Below, piece by piece: positions 13,201 to 28,200 of a stretch of DNA of 64,000 nucleotides. The position numbers and the translations under genes are program-made. Source of the DNA: Meghimatium bilineatum. Its lineage: Eukaryota; Mollusca; Gastropoda; Stylommatophora; Philomycidae. The DNA lies in the NCBI GenBank assembly GCA_034231615.1, contig CM067322.1, positions 61,457,032 to 61,521,031 on the forward strand, read 5' to 3'. Position 1 is the first letter of the stretch. Each line of letters starts with the position of its first letter. Under the pieces are notes generated by a model. That model searched no databases. It was not told the DNA's origin and saw only the letters and a program-made list of their open reading frames with translations.

Positions 13201-16200
13201 TCCTAATGCTAACATTACATTCTACACCTAATGCAGCCTAATCTTAACCCTAATATCACATTTTACAACTAATATAGCTTAATCCTAATGCTAACATTAC
13301 ATTCTACACCTAATGCAGCCTAATCTTAACCCTAATATCACATTCTACACCTAATGCAGCCTAATCTTAACCCTAATATCACATTCTACACCTAATGCAG
13401 CCTAATCTTAACCCTAATATCACATTCTACACCTAATGCAGCCTAATCTTAACCCTAATATCACATTTTACAACTAATACAGGCAAATCTTAATCCTAAT
13501 AAATCTATCTGAAAACATTCCTCTAAAACAACCTCACCCTGAAAGAGAGTCCACTAACCTAAATATCTACCAAAATTGACATTCGTGATTTAATACTGAC
13601 AACCATGCACACCTGCTTAAAAATGAATTAAGTCAATGCACTAAATAATACATGTAGATAGACGTCTGTATACTTTAGAAACCCTGTTCTGTGACCCACA
13701 GTATAGGACTGTCCCAAAATTCTGTCACATTGGGATACCTGCAGTCAGAGAGGTCCCACTAACCTTGAATGAGAACATAAATGCCAGAAGTGGATGCATG
13801 ATAAATGATAAAATATAGGGCTGTCAAGTTTCTGGACTAATTTTTGTTTTGGAAAATTTTTATGCTTACAGACTAGTTGGTTGTATCTCTTTACGTGTAG
13901 TCCTCTTGTGACTGTATATACTTATTCCATTACTCTTATCACTGAGGAAGCACACATGACAGGCACTTTGTGGAATATCTTTCATTTTTCTCATCCCATT
14001 CTGTCTTAAATATCATCATTGTAATGTAATCATGACCTTTCATTTTTGATCTTTAAGTTGTGGAAACAAGAAAAAGTTACATGAGCAAGTTTGATGAGTA
14101 TGAATGTTGTGAGAGTTGTATTTTGTCAAAAATTTGTTTGTTGTGACAGATCTGTGTGCAGGGCATTGTCATGATGCACAATTTAATTTTATGTGCACAT
14201 CTCATGGTGATGTCTGTGCAGAGTCCAGCAATATAGAATTTTGCATTGCCATTCTGTCCTGTTGGTACATATTCATGATGCACCAGACCATATCAATGTT
14301 GAAAAGAACAATCAATGTCTTGACATTGGACCCTATCAAGGCTTGTTGGAGCCATCTTCAAATGATTGACATCTACTTTTCAAACGGGAATACCACTCAA
14401 GTGTTGTAGATCTACTTAGACATTCATTCTCTGAAAGCTGATTGCATTATTTTGAAAGTTTCTGAATCAGTTTTTCCAAGCAGAAATAATGCACACATGT
14501 TGTGGAAGATAAATGTTGGTTTTTTAAATGCGATGAGACAAAGTCACCTTCTATAGGTCCCACATAGCACATGCTTGAAGTTTCATACATATGATTTTGT
14601 ATAGACAAAGTGTGTTCAAATGTAATCCATCCAAGTGGGTTTATTACAAGATCAGAGGTACATCAGCAACTGTGTTATAAATAATTAAGCAAAGCAATTA
14701 TTAGGGATCATGTATGCATCTCAAGTCATCAGAAGTCACCCAAAAACATTCAAACATGCATAACACTGTTTGGGTAGACGGTGAATCCCGTCTGAGAATA
14801 AGGACTTTGTTCATTTAAATATTTGGTGATTACTGTCATGATTTCTTCATCTGAGTGGAATCGTTGTCCCGTTACATATTTTTTTAATGCTCTCTTTTAA
14901 TCGTTTGTTATGCTAATGGTTTTTTTTAAAGTGTACAGCATGCACAATACATGTGTGCTTGACAACAAGTATATACAATGAGTGGTCACTTAAAGTTGTT
15001 TCCTGAAACTTCTCACAGATGAAATGAACTCATATCCTTCTCTTGGAGAAACAAATACCAAACCAGTCCGTGTATTGCCATCGCCCAAAAGGGGAGCAAA
15101 GAATAGCAACACTGTAAATGTTGTTCGAGGCGATTAAGTAGCTTGGGGGCAGAGTTAGCTGTCACAATAACAGGGTCAAATGACCTAAATGCCATGCTGA
15201 ATTCATGTGTCAGGTCAAAAGGTATAGATATAGCAGACAAGCTGTAAACCATGACACAACATATTTCATTCTCTGGACTACATCCTGCTAATCTGCAGGA
15301 ATTTGAGAACAAACACAGAAGTACGAATTCTCTGTGTGTGTGTGATTGGAAATCTTAGGAAATGTTGATCAGTACACTCCTGCTAACACTTGGTAGCATA
15401 TACTAGACTAGATATAGTGATCAAATCAGTATGTTTTGACTACTGATTTTCTAGGCAATATTTTACATTTAGCAGGTTGTCATTGCTTTCTAAATCTTCC
15501 AAAAGCAGAATTGCCAACCACTCCTGCTACAGAGCTGGGCACTCTCTTGCTACCAATTTATGAATTTGGCGTGATAGTTACAAAAAGGAATATGTCTTTC
15601 TACTAATTTCTGAATTTGTAATGGTGATGACAGAAAATATTCCAACTAATTTATTAATATGGTTAATAGCAACAGAAGACAGTGTGTCTACTAATTTATT
15701 AATATGGTTAATAGCAACAGAAGACAGTGTGTCTACTAATTTATTAATATGGTTAATAGCAACAGAAGACAGTGTGTCTACTAATTTATTAATATGGTTA
15801 ATAGCAACAGAAGACAGTGTGTCTACTAATTTATTAATCCAGAATGGTGATGACAGAAAACAATGTGTCACATGAATTATAATTATCACCACATGTATTA
15901 TTAAGTTTCGAACTGAATTTGTCATTTTTTAAAGGTTTAAATTAAAAAAATATTACACCTGCATTATTTGAAAAATGGTTTAACAATTAAGAGTTTAGTT
16001 AGTTGGATACATTCTTATTTTGCTTTGTGATTTGTGATATATAATCATAGGAGCGATAGTTGCAGTGGATGAAATGGAAGTGGGAGCAATAGAAGATTCT
16101 GAAACATCTGCAGTGGAAGATGGGGAAGTTGCAGCAATCACAACCACATGTACAGCTGAACTAAGCAGTATATTGGGTCCAAACTCAGTGCTTGGAGATG

Positions 16201-19200
16201 GCAACTATGAAGATCCTGAAGAGGCTGTTAGAAGTAAGGTGCTTTTGTTTCCTGTCTGTTCTTGTCAGTGATCGTTAACTTTTTCTGGACCAGTTATCAA
16301 TTTTGTTCTCCAGAATGTTTACTGTCTGCATCAGTTGTTTCATAATTACTATCATTTTTGTAGAACAATAGACACCACCAAAAGTTCAGTAAGAAAGGTC
16401 ATATTACACATGTTGAAGACTAGTACATGTTCATTATTTATCTGCACACAGATTTAGTTGATCATGTCTCTTCATTCTATCTGTCTTCTTCTTCATCTGT
16501 GTTCATTCTCAAACTACTGCCATAGCAGGTAGTCTGTAGAAAGGAATGTTTTGAGTCATTGGCTTATGTACAGGTGAGCTTATTATCCGATAGTCAACAA
16601 TTTGTATACTGCTAATTTTGACTGCATACATTAGCTGACTCATTCTTACGTCACATAGGGAGTGGTTGCTAACTTATCGGTATATTCCTGTTTCTGCACA
16701 GATACAATACACACTCATTTGCCAAATGTTCACCACAATTTTTTATGAAAGAATGAACATAGAAATAGCACTATCCTGTAATCTTGAAAATGAATAGTGA
16801 AATAGTTCAACGTAAAAGAAAGAGATCTGTTTATGATTCATTATTTAAACTGAAAGTAGCCAGTTATGCTAAAGGAAGCAATAATTGCGCATCAGCTCGT
16901 CATTTTTGTGTTGATGAGAAACAAGAACACGAGTGGAGGAAAAATTAAATGTCGATTGAAGAAATGCCAAAGACCAAGAAATGATGTTCAACAAAGTGTG
17001 CGTTATTTCCCGAATTAGGAAAAGATCTTAAAGATAGGATCGTCAAAATGGTTCAATTGTGACAAGATCTGTAATTCATTTGCTATGCAAATGACAAAAG
17101 AAGCAAAATACCGGTTAGTCATACCTATTACTTTTTTGCATGAGCTGGTTGGTGTACGAGATTTAAGAATCGTCACGATATATGCTTAAATCGGTGCACA
17201 AAAATAGCGGATGGATTAGATGATGATGTTTTATTAGATCAATCAGATGATGAAAAAAAATGTGTGGCTGAAGATTATAGCAACAACGTGTATGAGGATA
17301 ATATTAAAACAGAAGAGTTTTATGCATTGTTTGGAGACTCAGATGAATGAGTTTGATGGATTTTAGCTACTAGTAAGTAGGCTTAGAGTAATTTTATATA
17401 CCGTTAGTAGGTTCTGTAGTTGAAAGGCAATACTGATAGGAATGATGTATTTTCACTCTTTCTGGTTATCCACTTCCAAAATCATGATCAGATGAGCACT
17501 TTTTTGTTCTTTGTGGGCTTTAGAACGAGGATATACAGTATTTAAGTTGGCCTGACTAATACATGAATCATGGCTCCCACTTTGAATGGGGTCCATTGTT
17601 GTGAGACGTTTGCTATTGGACACTGTGTTCTTGACCATGAACTTCAGCCAACCGGTATAGTGCTGGACAATTGGAACTTCATTGTCATTCCTCACTGCTC
17701 TCTAGCGCATGTTGTCTTCTCCAGAGCTATGTTACTCTAGGCACTGCTACACTGTAGCGACATCAATCCATATCAAACATTAGCTGCCCTCTCCAATGGA
17801 TATGCATTCCAACTGTCCAGTCAAAATGCATGGCGTCAGTGTGTGTTGACAGTGCCTATGGATGAGTCAGCTGAGAGGTGCTGTAGATATTGCTTGTCTT
17901 TTTGCGATCGATTCTCATTCCATCTATAGCCTCCACATCTATGAACACGACTCATAAAAGTGTTAGCCTGAAAATACAGCATGATCTGTTGTGTTTCAGT
18001 TTCCAGGGTGCACCATGAAGAGGTGTTTTTATGATCTTGGTTATTTGCTAACCATGGAAATCACATAAAGTGAAACCCTTTGCACCCTGACATTTTGACC
18101 ATCTTTATTCTTTTCTCCAGATGGTGTTAACCATTAGTCTTATTTTTAGGTCATATTTTTATGCATCTTATTGTGATTCCATACTTACCAAGTGGTTTCT
18201 TGATTTGGAGACATTGAAGTGCATGCTCTAGCTTACCATGAAATTAGACATAAATATAAATAGTTATATTATTAATTTTTGCTGTGGTCATGTCCTTTAG
18301 TTTTTGTGTGTTTTTTTAATGCCTTCTCTCTTTATTTGTATGTTTTCCTTGTTTATACTTACATATTTATTCAATAAGAATAAGTGCTGCTGTTTCCAGC
18401 ATATATATGCCGGTTATGTTCTATTGTTGTTTTTTATCAATTGCTATTTACAGTATAAAGTCTCTTTCAAGAAAATACAAGACAAACGGTGAACAAATAG
18501 TAAAAACAGTAAAAATAAAGTCACTATCACAAATGCATTAGCCTGCAGAAATTTTTTACAGCAGAGACATTCACGGTTAACAGTGACGTACCTATACATG
18601 TACAAGTATTACTGTAGAGGTAAAGTAAAGCTATGTCCCATGGCAGTAACTTGCCTTCTGGGATGAAGATAACTCTTCTTAACACAAATCATTCATTTAT
18701 TTAGATTTGGGTGGTGGGACATTAGCTGTCGCTGTTTATGTTGTTTTTAGTCATTGCTTTACTTTATTCTGCATACATTTTGTTAATGCACATCTCAATG
18801 ACAATACTTGTACGTTTATACATGTGTCATTGTTACCTTGTATGTCTGTTTTACAGCAGTATCACTCATTATCAATTGTCATGATAAAGGAAGCATAACC
18901 TGCTATCATGACAACTGATTATGGATTATATTTTATAAATACATTATCGTTTATAGTTTATTTGTACTCACCTCGCTATTGATTATTTCATGATCTTTAG
19001 GTGAGCCTTAGCTGAGTCATGCTGTTTTAATTCTTTTATTCCACTATAGATATCTATAATGCTTGAAAATTTTCCTGTTTACTTGCCTGTAATTCCTTAG
19101 GGGAATGATTTTTTGTTGTTCAGATGCATATTTTAAAAATTTTAGGTTCACGGACTCCATCTCCATTATCAACTCGGTCAAAGTCAGGCAGCCGTACACC

Positions 19201-22200
19201 ATCCCCTACCACGATATTTCTATCTGCAAACATTCACAAAGACAGCCCAACACCAGACAGGGACTCACTACATATAGATATTACTGGACCAGAGGAAATT
19301 GGTGCGAGTCAAGGTAAGGAAAAGTTGTTTCCCTCACTCCAGTTCCTTCTAGTCATAAATGTGATATTTTGGTTTGCTGTGATAGGCATGACTTAACCTG
19401 AAATATTTATTGCCCGGCTGCTGAATCTAATTAACTAATTACTGCCTGGTGCAGATTCGATGAACGGGATAGGGCTGGACAAACTTAGGATTTACTTGAG
19501 AATTGTATGAATTAAAGTTGCTACAGCAATTATTGAAACTTTCTACAGAGTTATTCAGTGCTAGTGCATTATTTCAGACAAAAGTCTGCAAAGTGCATCT
19601 TATCTGTGGATTACTGTGCACATTTTATAGATAATATCTTTATTAATTTTTTCTTATTGGTAATTTAGTAGTCACATTACTTCATACAGTGTCAAACTTG
19701 TTGGTGTATTTTATGAAATAAATTTCAAAAATTAAATATTAACCTTTAGCATGTTAGTTTACAATTATGTAATATTCTCCTCTTCCGCTGACTGCAGCGT
19801 AATTGGTTTTCGCAAATGTTACGCAATCATCGGTGGCTGTTTTGAAATCGCAATAACGTTTTCATTGTTACAGATATTTAAATAATATTTGCACATAAAA
19901 ATAAAGAATTAAATTCTGCATATATTGGTGTAAGTTTTGTTTGTGTGTGTGTGATACGAAACGCGTGAGAAAGTGATAAAGTCAAATTTAGACCTATCTT
20001 GATCTAGACCTACCATATTTTTGATCGATCGTAAGCTGTGAAATCTGTTGAATATTATATATTTAACATAATGGAAACACTGTGGATACTTTAATAATCA
20101 CAAATGAAGAACTAACCTTTGATAATTTGCAAATTTCCAGCTTTTTAATCATTGATTTCACTGAATATACATACTATTAGCAAATAGTATAATAAACACG
20201 ATTCATTGTCTTGTCGCTTCATCACGATGCAGAAGACCACAAATTCCTCTAATTTCCATGACAAAATCTCTTCAAATCGGCTTACCCACCATTTCGAAAT
20301 GGGCGTAAAATTTCTATCCAGTGTTGCCATCAGATTACAAAAAGTTACAAAATATTCAGATCTCAATTTTTTCGTTCGGTTTCGGGTTTAGCGAACCGGG
20401 CGGTAAATTTCGACTTCGGCGATCAATATATGCCAAATTCCGGTGAAATGCTTCTCCCAAATTGTATACACAGCGTGCTAAAGCACGCCGTTTACAATTA
20501 CGTTTTTTCTCATGCAGCTGGATGATTTTGTGAAAATTTGTGTTGTTGTTGGTGGCTGTTTTGAAAACGTGATAACTATTTTGTTGTTAGAGATATTTAA
20601 ATAATATTTGTACATATAAATAAAGAATTGAATTCTGCAGTTACATTAAAGTTACATAACTATATATAGTTTTGGTGTTTAATAATTTTCACATAATGTA
20701 GCTATGTATAGACAAGGTTGAATCAATTAATTTTGCAGTTTTTGTCACATTCTCCCTCGATTTTGTAATTGTTTGTATCGCTTTTTTGCCTGTGGATCTT
20801 TGCTCCATCAGATTATCAAAGAATATGTTTTAAATATGTCCATGAACTCTCATTCTATTGTCTACATGTCCATATTTTTTCAATACCTCACTATTATAAG
20901 GTGGATAGATATGCTGATGACAGTTTGTTGTCCAGTAGTTAGATCTATGTATGAGAATACTCTAAAAAGAGAAAAATGCGGACTTTGCCTCCATCCATCC
21001 AATATAGATAAAGGAATACATTATTTGTATGGATGGGATGAGAACATTATTATATTTTGTTATCATCAAGTGTCATTTAAACTGGCTTAGGCAATCATGG
21101 ATCTCCCAAACTCTATCTCTAGAATCTTGTATAAAGATTGTTGACTCTTTATCATGCCATGATGTTAAATTATCCACTATTTTCTCACTCCTCAATCTCT
21201 CTTGCTTTCAATTGTGCTGTGTAACCATGTCCTCCAAGCCCCCTGGTCTCATAACGCATACATTTAAAACAAAGTTTCCTATTTCACAATACTTTTCAAA
21301 ATCCCTGATTAATATTTTCTGTATTCTATATAATGGACTTCCGGTAGTGACGTCCGTTGATGGAGGGTGTTTCTCTAATCAAGTCTAGGTCATTCCATCG
21401 ATCGTTGGATTAATCAACTAACATCGTAAAGTCCAGACCGATTTGTGTAACAGAAGTCAGTTCATTCCAATTCTTTTTTCATTCAAACGAATTATTGTGT
21501 GTCAAACTGTGTTACAACATCAGATATTTAAGATAGCACGTGTGATTTCTCTTCGTCATCATTGCGAGATTGTCGTACAGTCAGATCTAGTTACAATTCT
21601 TGTTCATTCAACCCATTGGAGTGTATTCAAATCGAATGATAAAACAGAAGAGACACATCAAAATTTCATCACAGATGTTATCAGAAAACGCCATTGGTCC
21701 TACATCGGGCATGTCCTACGCGCAGACACCATCAGAATACACCACCAATCTCTTGAATGGATGCCTACAGGCAAAAGAGCAAGGGGTAGACCAAAAGAAA
21801 CACTCAGAAGAACAATACTTAGAGAAAGTAAAACAACCAATATTCATACCATTCAAGAACTGCATAGAAAAAGAAGATCCGTACATAAGGCCAAAGGTAG
21901 ACCACGAAAATGGTAGATAGTTAACATCAAGATAGCCTTGAACAAACATGGACTTAATGCAACCAAGGTGACATCTCTGGCCGTGGAACAATAGCGTAAG
22001 CCCCCACCTCTACGCTTAACGGCAAGTATGGATACAATCAACCATCGTTCACCTGGGGATGGACAATAGACCCATGAAATGAATTTTCAATGTTTGGCTA
22101 CATATTTGAACAATTTTTTTGTTTCAGTTAACAAATTTGTTAATGAATAATATGCATAATAATTAATCTGGATAACCAGTTCACTTTATTCATCTTGTTT

Positions 22201-25200
22201 CTTGCTCATCCAGGTTTAGATGTCTCTGTAGATTCTCTAGATGAACTGAAAAGTATCATTGCAGGCGGTAGGGTACCTGGATGGACACCAGATGTTGCAG
22301 TAGTTTTGTGGCAGAGAATGCTAGGATGTCTAGGAAATGTCAACAAAATAGAGGACCCAGAAATTCATGCAATAATTTTTGATGCTCTTGCTGAGCTTTT
22401 GGATACTCTTTGCAGGGTGATTTAACTTCTGTTTTCTCTACTTGTTTAATTTCTTTCTTTCTTTCATAGTAAAAAAAAAAAGACAATGAAATTACTATGC
22501 TTTCCATGAGTTCATACATTTTAATGGTGAAGTTTCAGTAGGAAATATTTGTATGTTTGTGGTTATGTCAACCAGGATGGACAGTCACTGAAGAGGTGCC
22601 AGACTATTTGTAGTATTCACCAGGATGTTTCCAGAGAAGAGATGTGTTGTGTGGGGTTTTCACATGCATCATTGACATTACACATACACCTTGTTTGTCA
22701 GTGGTATATATTTACCAATTCCACTAGACGGTGGCCCTAGACTTCTTTAGTCTCCTCTTATGACATGCTTGGAAGGTTGCTACTCTTTTATCTCCTTTTA
22801 ATAACTCTGCTTTATCTGACTTACTGAAAGGGAGATAAAAGAGTAGCAACTTTCTTTTTAGATCACTCAGCACTTGGATAATTGTATACAAGAATTCCAG
22901 ACATGCACAATAAGATAAAATCTGCTTGTGTACTTCATGATTGTTATGTTATGTTATGTTCCTCCAGGGCCATAGGTGGCGCATAGGGCAGAAACCATAG
23001 CTTTCCATTTCTGTCTTTGTGTTGCCAGGTCTTTCAATTGATAATTGGTAATAAAAATAGTAATAAAAATAATCAATTGGTAATAAAAACTTCATGATTG
23101 TCCAGCATTAAATGACCAGTGAAGTGATCCTTGACCACAGGGTGGAAGATGGTAGAATACTGAAAGATCTAAGATCTACTGTATGAAGAATTACAGTCCA
23201 GGAAAAGTCTTCGGGTTGACTTCTACTTCGGTACAAAAATGTTTGAAAATGTGATAAGCATGACACAATCATTGATACCGAATTATGAGAACAGGATGCT
23301 ATGGATTGTGTTGCATGAAGGAGAAAGATCAGGAATGGTATGCAGATAACTGTTACTTCAAGGGCTGCAAGTCTAAGAAAAAACACAACAGTACACAATG
23401 GTACAAGTGGGTCTTTGATTCCTTGTACATACTATGGAAGATTTTGTGGATCAGATTGATCTTGTGAATCGCATCCATCATTGCCATAGATCGTAGGTTA
23501 TATTTCTTATAGCACAAAAATAATACTGTCTTCTGGAAAGATCGGAAGTTGTCTACTATTAATTAACACTTTACAATATTAATGAATAATTACTGTATAT
23601 TTCTGAATATAAGCCAATAATTTGTGTATTTTTTCCACTATTGATGTAGGGGGTTTGACTTATATACGAGCACACTAAAATAAAAATAAATAAAAAGTAC
23701 CAGTAGCACAAAAATGGTTACACAGAATACTGTCAAATAGACCTGCTAATAACAGCAAAAAATATTTCCGGTACCAAAAAATCATTCAAATTCAGGGTGG
23801 ATGTCATCAGTCTGTCTCACTGTCTACCAGTACATTATTAGTATCTTCTTCAAAGATAGCATCATTTTCACTTTCATCTATTGGATCACTGATGGAGCAC
23901 TTTTTGAAAGATTAGATGATCATTTCCGACAAAATTTTCAACTACAGTTCTTTGACCCACTTAGCGAATGCAATGATGTCAGTTTTTTTTACTTTGTCAC
24001 CCTGCGCCACAGTTAAATTGGATTACAGTTTTAATTCCATTTTGCTTGAAGTCTGTTCTTAAATAGTTACTTTAAGGGAGACATCTAGGCTGCAGAAGGG
24101 AGGTAAGGACTCCAGGAATTGCATACAGACAGACCCACCTCACGGCATAATTTTTCCACTTTCTCTGTAAGATATGCCCACAATGAATCAGACTGGCATG
24201 GATGGTTTTTATTATAGTGCCTCCTTTCTCTGCCCTCACACTTTATCCAGCCATTGCAGAGTGTGACTTTCGTCCATTCAAGCTTTTATCTTGATACACA
24301 CATACACATGAGTTGGCAATTGTTTTTCGCTTATGCAGAGACTTGCATTAAAAAAAAACCCTGGGTGAGGGAAGCAAACATGCCCCATCTGCTATGCAAC
24401 CTAAAACAACAGTGAACATGTCTTCTTGTGGTAAGTTGTCATTACAAAAACCTTCATCACATCTCTTCACAAAACACCATGTGATTTGAAGGTAAATCTA
24501 AAAGCCAAGCTAAAAGTTGACAGCATTCATTCATTGACTAGGCTATGAATTTACTGTAAATGCTGATGCTAACCTTTGTTGCTGAGACAGCACTGAATGA
24601 ATCCTATATCTCGGAACACTCTGGTACCTAGTGGTCATGAGATATAACTCCAGTGTCTGGAAACAACCTGATGCTTGAAATTTATTAGAGGCTGGCAATG
24701 CCTCTAGGGAAAGGACACATTGTATTATCCTGGATGTTGTATTTTATGTATGTACAGGTAGTGTGAGACAAATGGAAGAAATGACCTTGCGTCTTACTGT
24801 TGCTAAAGTGTGTGTTAGTTTCCTTTTAGCAATATTTCACTTGTCCCTTCATTATAATAACTAGATTACACAGTATTATTACTGGTATTATTACCTTTGT
24901 TCCTCTGTCTATACACTGGTTTCCAACTTTGGTAACATTTTAACATTAAAGTTACATCCTCTGCTTATGTACGGATCTGCTTACATTCTAAGATATGTGG
25001 TAATAAAAACATTTTATGTCACAGATTACATTCAAATAAGAAGGTCTCTGTACTTTATAGAAGTTCCATGCTTTGTAAACAATTTTTTTTGTTCTGTATT
25101 TATCTTCCCAGATGAGTGACAATTTGGGCATTGCGAAAGATAGCATGTCATCTCCTCCTATTCCAGAACTGATACCTCCCATACATTTCTTCTCCTCATG

Positions 25201-28200
25201 GCTGTTTGAGGTAAAGTTTATTCATTGATAAAATAAATGAGTCACTTTGTCAGCCTCTATGGCTAAGGGTTTAATTAGTCAGTCTGAACTAGCCCAAGAG
25301 AGGTCAGACAATCACAGTACATTGGAATTACTATTGAACATATAAGTGAGGCCTAAATATTCAGCAATAGTTGAAACACAATTTTATGCAGGATATTATT
25401 CAGTTTTAATGCTGATCTGGCAGTTACTATCCTGTTGTCCATTGACTCTCACCAGTCACATACTACAAACTGTATATGTAGAACAGGCACCCCAATCACA
25501 GTATACATAGTAGTTATGCAAGAGATAGAGCTGACAATTGCAAATCTATATGTTGTCATGCAAGGGATAAAGCTGCCAATTGCAAATGTATCTATTTATG
25601 CAAGTGATGAAGAAGCCCATTGTAAATGTGTATGTAATTATAAAGAGATAAAGCTGCCAATTGCAATCTGTATGTAGTTATACAAGAGATAAGGATACCC
25701 ATTACAATCTGTATGTGGTTATACCCAAAATACAGCTGTTCATTGCAAATCTGTATGTAGTTATACAAGAGATAAAGATACCCATTACAATCTGTATGTA
25801 GTTATACAAGAGATAAGGATACCCATTACAATCTGTATGTAGTTATGCAAGAGACAAAGCTGCCCATTATAGATGTGCAGGTAGTAATACAAAATATGAA
25901 GCTGTTCATTGCAAATATATTTATTACGCAAAAGATGATGGAGCTGATATACCAGATATTTTTTTATTAGGCTGAGGAATACAGAATTTCTATAATTATG
26001 TTTGTAATCTTGGGTTTTTTAATCTTGTCTTATCCATGTGTGCCATTAGGTGTTGTGGGGAGCCAAAGTCTTCTTTCTTTCGCTAACTGTGATGCTTGAT
26101 ATTATCTAGTCATGTCTTCTTCTGGCTATTTTGTCTTTTTCCACTCTCCGCAGTTCCTTGAACATCTTTTGTCATTGAGGAATGTGCCTGTATCATCAGA
26201 GTTTTCAAAATTTCACGATTGTTAACAGTGGTTCTTGCAGACACAATAATACATTAATTCATTAGCTGGAGAAGGGTAAACGATCAAAAGAAGCGCTACA
26301 AGGACTCGTTAAAGACCTCACTGAAAGCGTTTGAAATAGGAAAAGACATGGGAAGAACTTGCACAAAATAGAAAAGAGGAGAATTGCTGCAGCACAACAG
26401 CAGAGAGTGGCTAGAAAGTCACGGATAGATCAAAATCCGCCTACAGTGATTATTCCATTTCCGAACTTTGCTGCATTTACAGCTCGAATAGGGATTATTA
26501 GCCATCTACAAACTATTTTGTATAATCATAGAACTGAATTGACCAACGTGGATGTAAAAAAAATGGTCATCATCACTTGTGATGGACGAACACACACACA
26601 ATACATTAATTCTATCATGCAAAAACACATTGGTCTTTATGTTCTCAGTAACAAATACCAAACACGCGTCTAGAGGATGTGTTTTCAAATGCCTGGGTTC
26701 TTCTCGGGTGTTGATATTGCTTTTCCAAATGGTGGTTAATCTTGCCATGGCCATTGTCAGTATTTTCTTTCTCAGTAACTACTTTTGTAATTTACCCCCA
26801 ATGAAAAGAAACCGTATTTGTAACTTCAAACTGTGTGTGAATCTGTATCTTAAAAACTAACAGTTATCTTAACATTTTTGCAACTTATCAGTATTTTGTA
26901 ATAATATATTTGGAGATCAATAAGATAATGTCATGCATATCAGCTTCCAGAGGGTTCATACTGTATGGCATCCAAATTCTGTATAAAGTTTATGTTATTA
27001 AAAGTCAAATCAGGTGTAGTAGACAGTGAAACTTTAGTATATTTTGAACAAAATACAGAAAGTGTATACAAAGTTGAGTATTAAAGAAGACTAACATTTG
27101 TCTTGCATTAATTTTATTGTTTATGATGACCTATGCTTCATCACACATTACTCATTCTCTTCTGTCCTTGGTAGTGTTTAGCTCTCAGCAATAAGTATAA
27201 ACGAGGGAAATTGATGGCCTACCAGCTGATCTGTCAGTCTCTACTGAGACATCACAAAGTCATGCCATCTCAGGAAATCTTGTCACAGTTCTATCTTTGT
27301 TTACATGCAGGACTAGTTTCCTCTGATCAAGTAAGAGTTTGCATATTTTATTATTTTTCAACAATATTCTATTATATATATATGTAGTCATTTTGATGTT
27401 GTTCGTCCATCACATGTGATGATGACCATTTGTTACATCCACTTTTGAAAATTCAATTAGAGTTATGTCCTTGATTATGAGTTCGTAAATGGCTAATGAG
27501 CCCTATAGGAGCTGTAAATGCCCTTGGACAGTTCAGGCATGGAATGACTACTGTAGATGGATCTTGGTCTATCCATGACTTTCTAACTACTCTCTGCTGT
27601 TGAGCTGCTGCATTTCTCCTCTTTTCACAAGATGACCTCACTCTCTTATCATACCTCATTTACCTAAATTCTATGTAGGCATTTATACTTATGCCTGTAG
27701 CTGTTGGGGGGAGGAGAATTGAAGGTCAGTCATGTCTCTTTAAGGTTTCTTTGATTATATCCACCCATCTAGTTCTTGGTCTTCCTCATGTCTCAATCTT
27801 CTGTTGTCTAGTTTTATAGAGCTTTCCTCAAACATCTCATTTCACATGCTGTGATCGTTTTCACTAGTGTCTTAGTCAAAGACCATGTTTGACATTGGTA
27901 ACACAGAGTTAGTATAAAAATACTGGTTAATTACGGAAATCAGTGACCACATCATGTGTCCACATTCCACATTAAAATTTTTTTTCGTAACTTCATGCAG
28001 CCCCCATGATTCTGAGTATAAATAGATGCAACTTCTGCTGCCAATGAACTGATCTCGTACTGATACACTTATACAATGAACCGATCATGCGCGCAATGTA
28101 CTGATACCCCTGGTCATCCAGAGGGAGGTGGGGTCCTCTCAGTGCCATGCTGTGCAGAATGATTTATGCATCTTTGGCAAATGTTCATTTCGTTAAATAA

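Noticed and set aside
13020-13500. Interstitial telomere repeat
   Set aside because: Only one AACCCTAA per 41-bp unit. No head-to-tail hexamer run.
15578-15925. Overlapping ORFs on both strands encoding a 15-residue repeat
   Set aside because: Direct consequence of a 45-bp repeat with no stops in these frames. No splice or start context and no family match.
15995-16204. Minus-strand ORF of 69 codons
   Set aside because: Antisense shadow of RALGAPA exon 3, which has splice sites and phase agreement on the plus strand.
20773-21388. Overlapping ORFs of 105 and 119 codons as a host gene
   Set aside because: No recognisable motif, low-complexity AT-driven residues, no splice context. They fall in the intron between exons 4 and 5.
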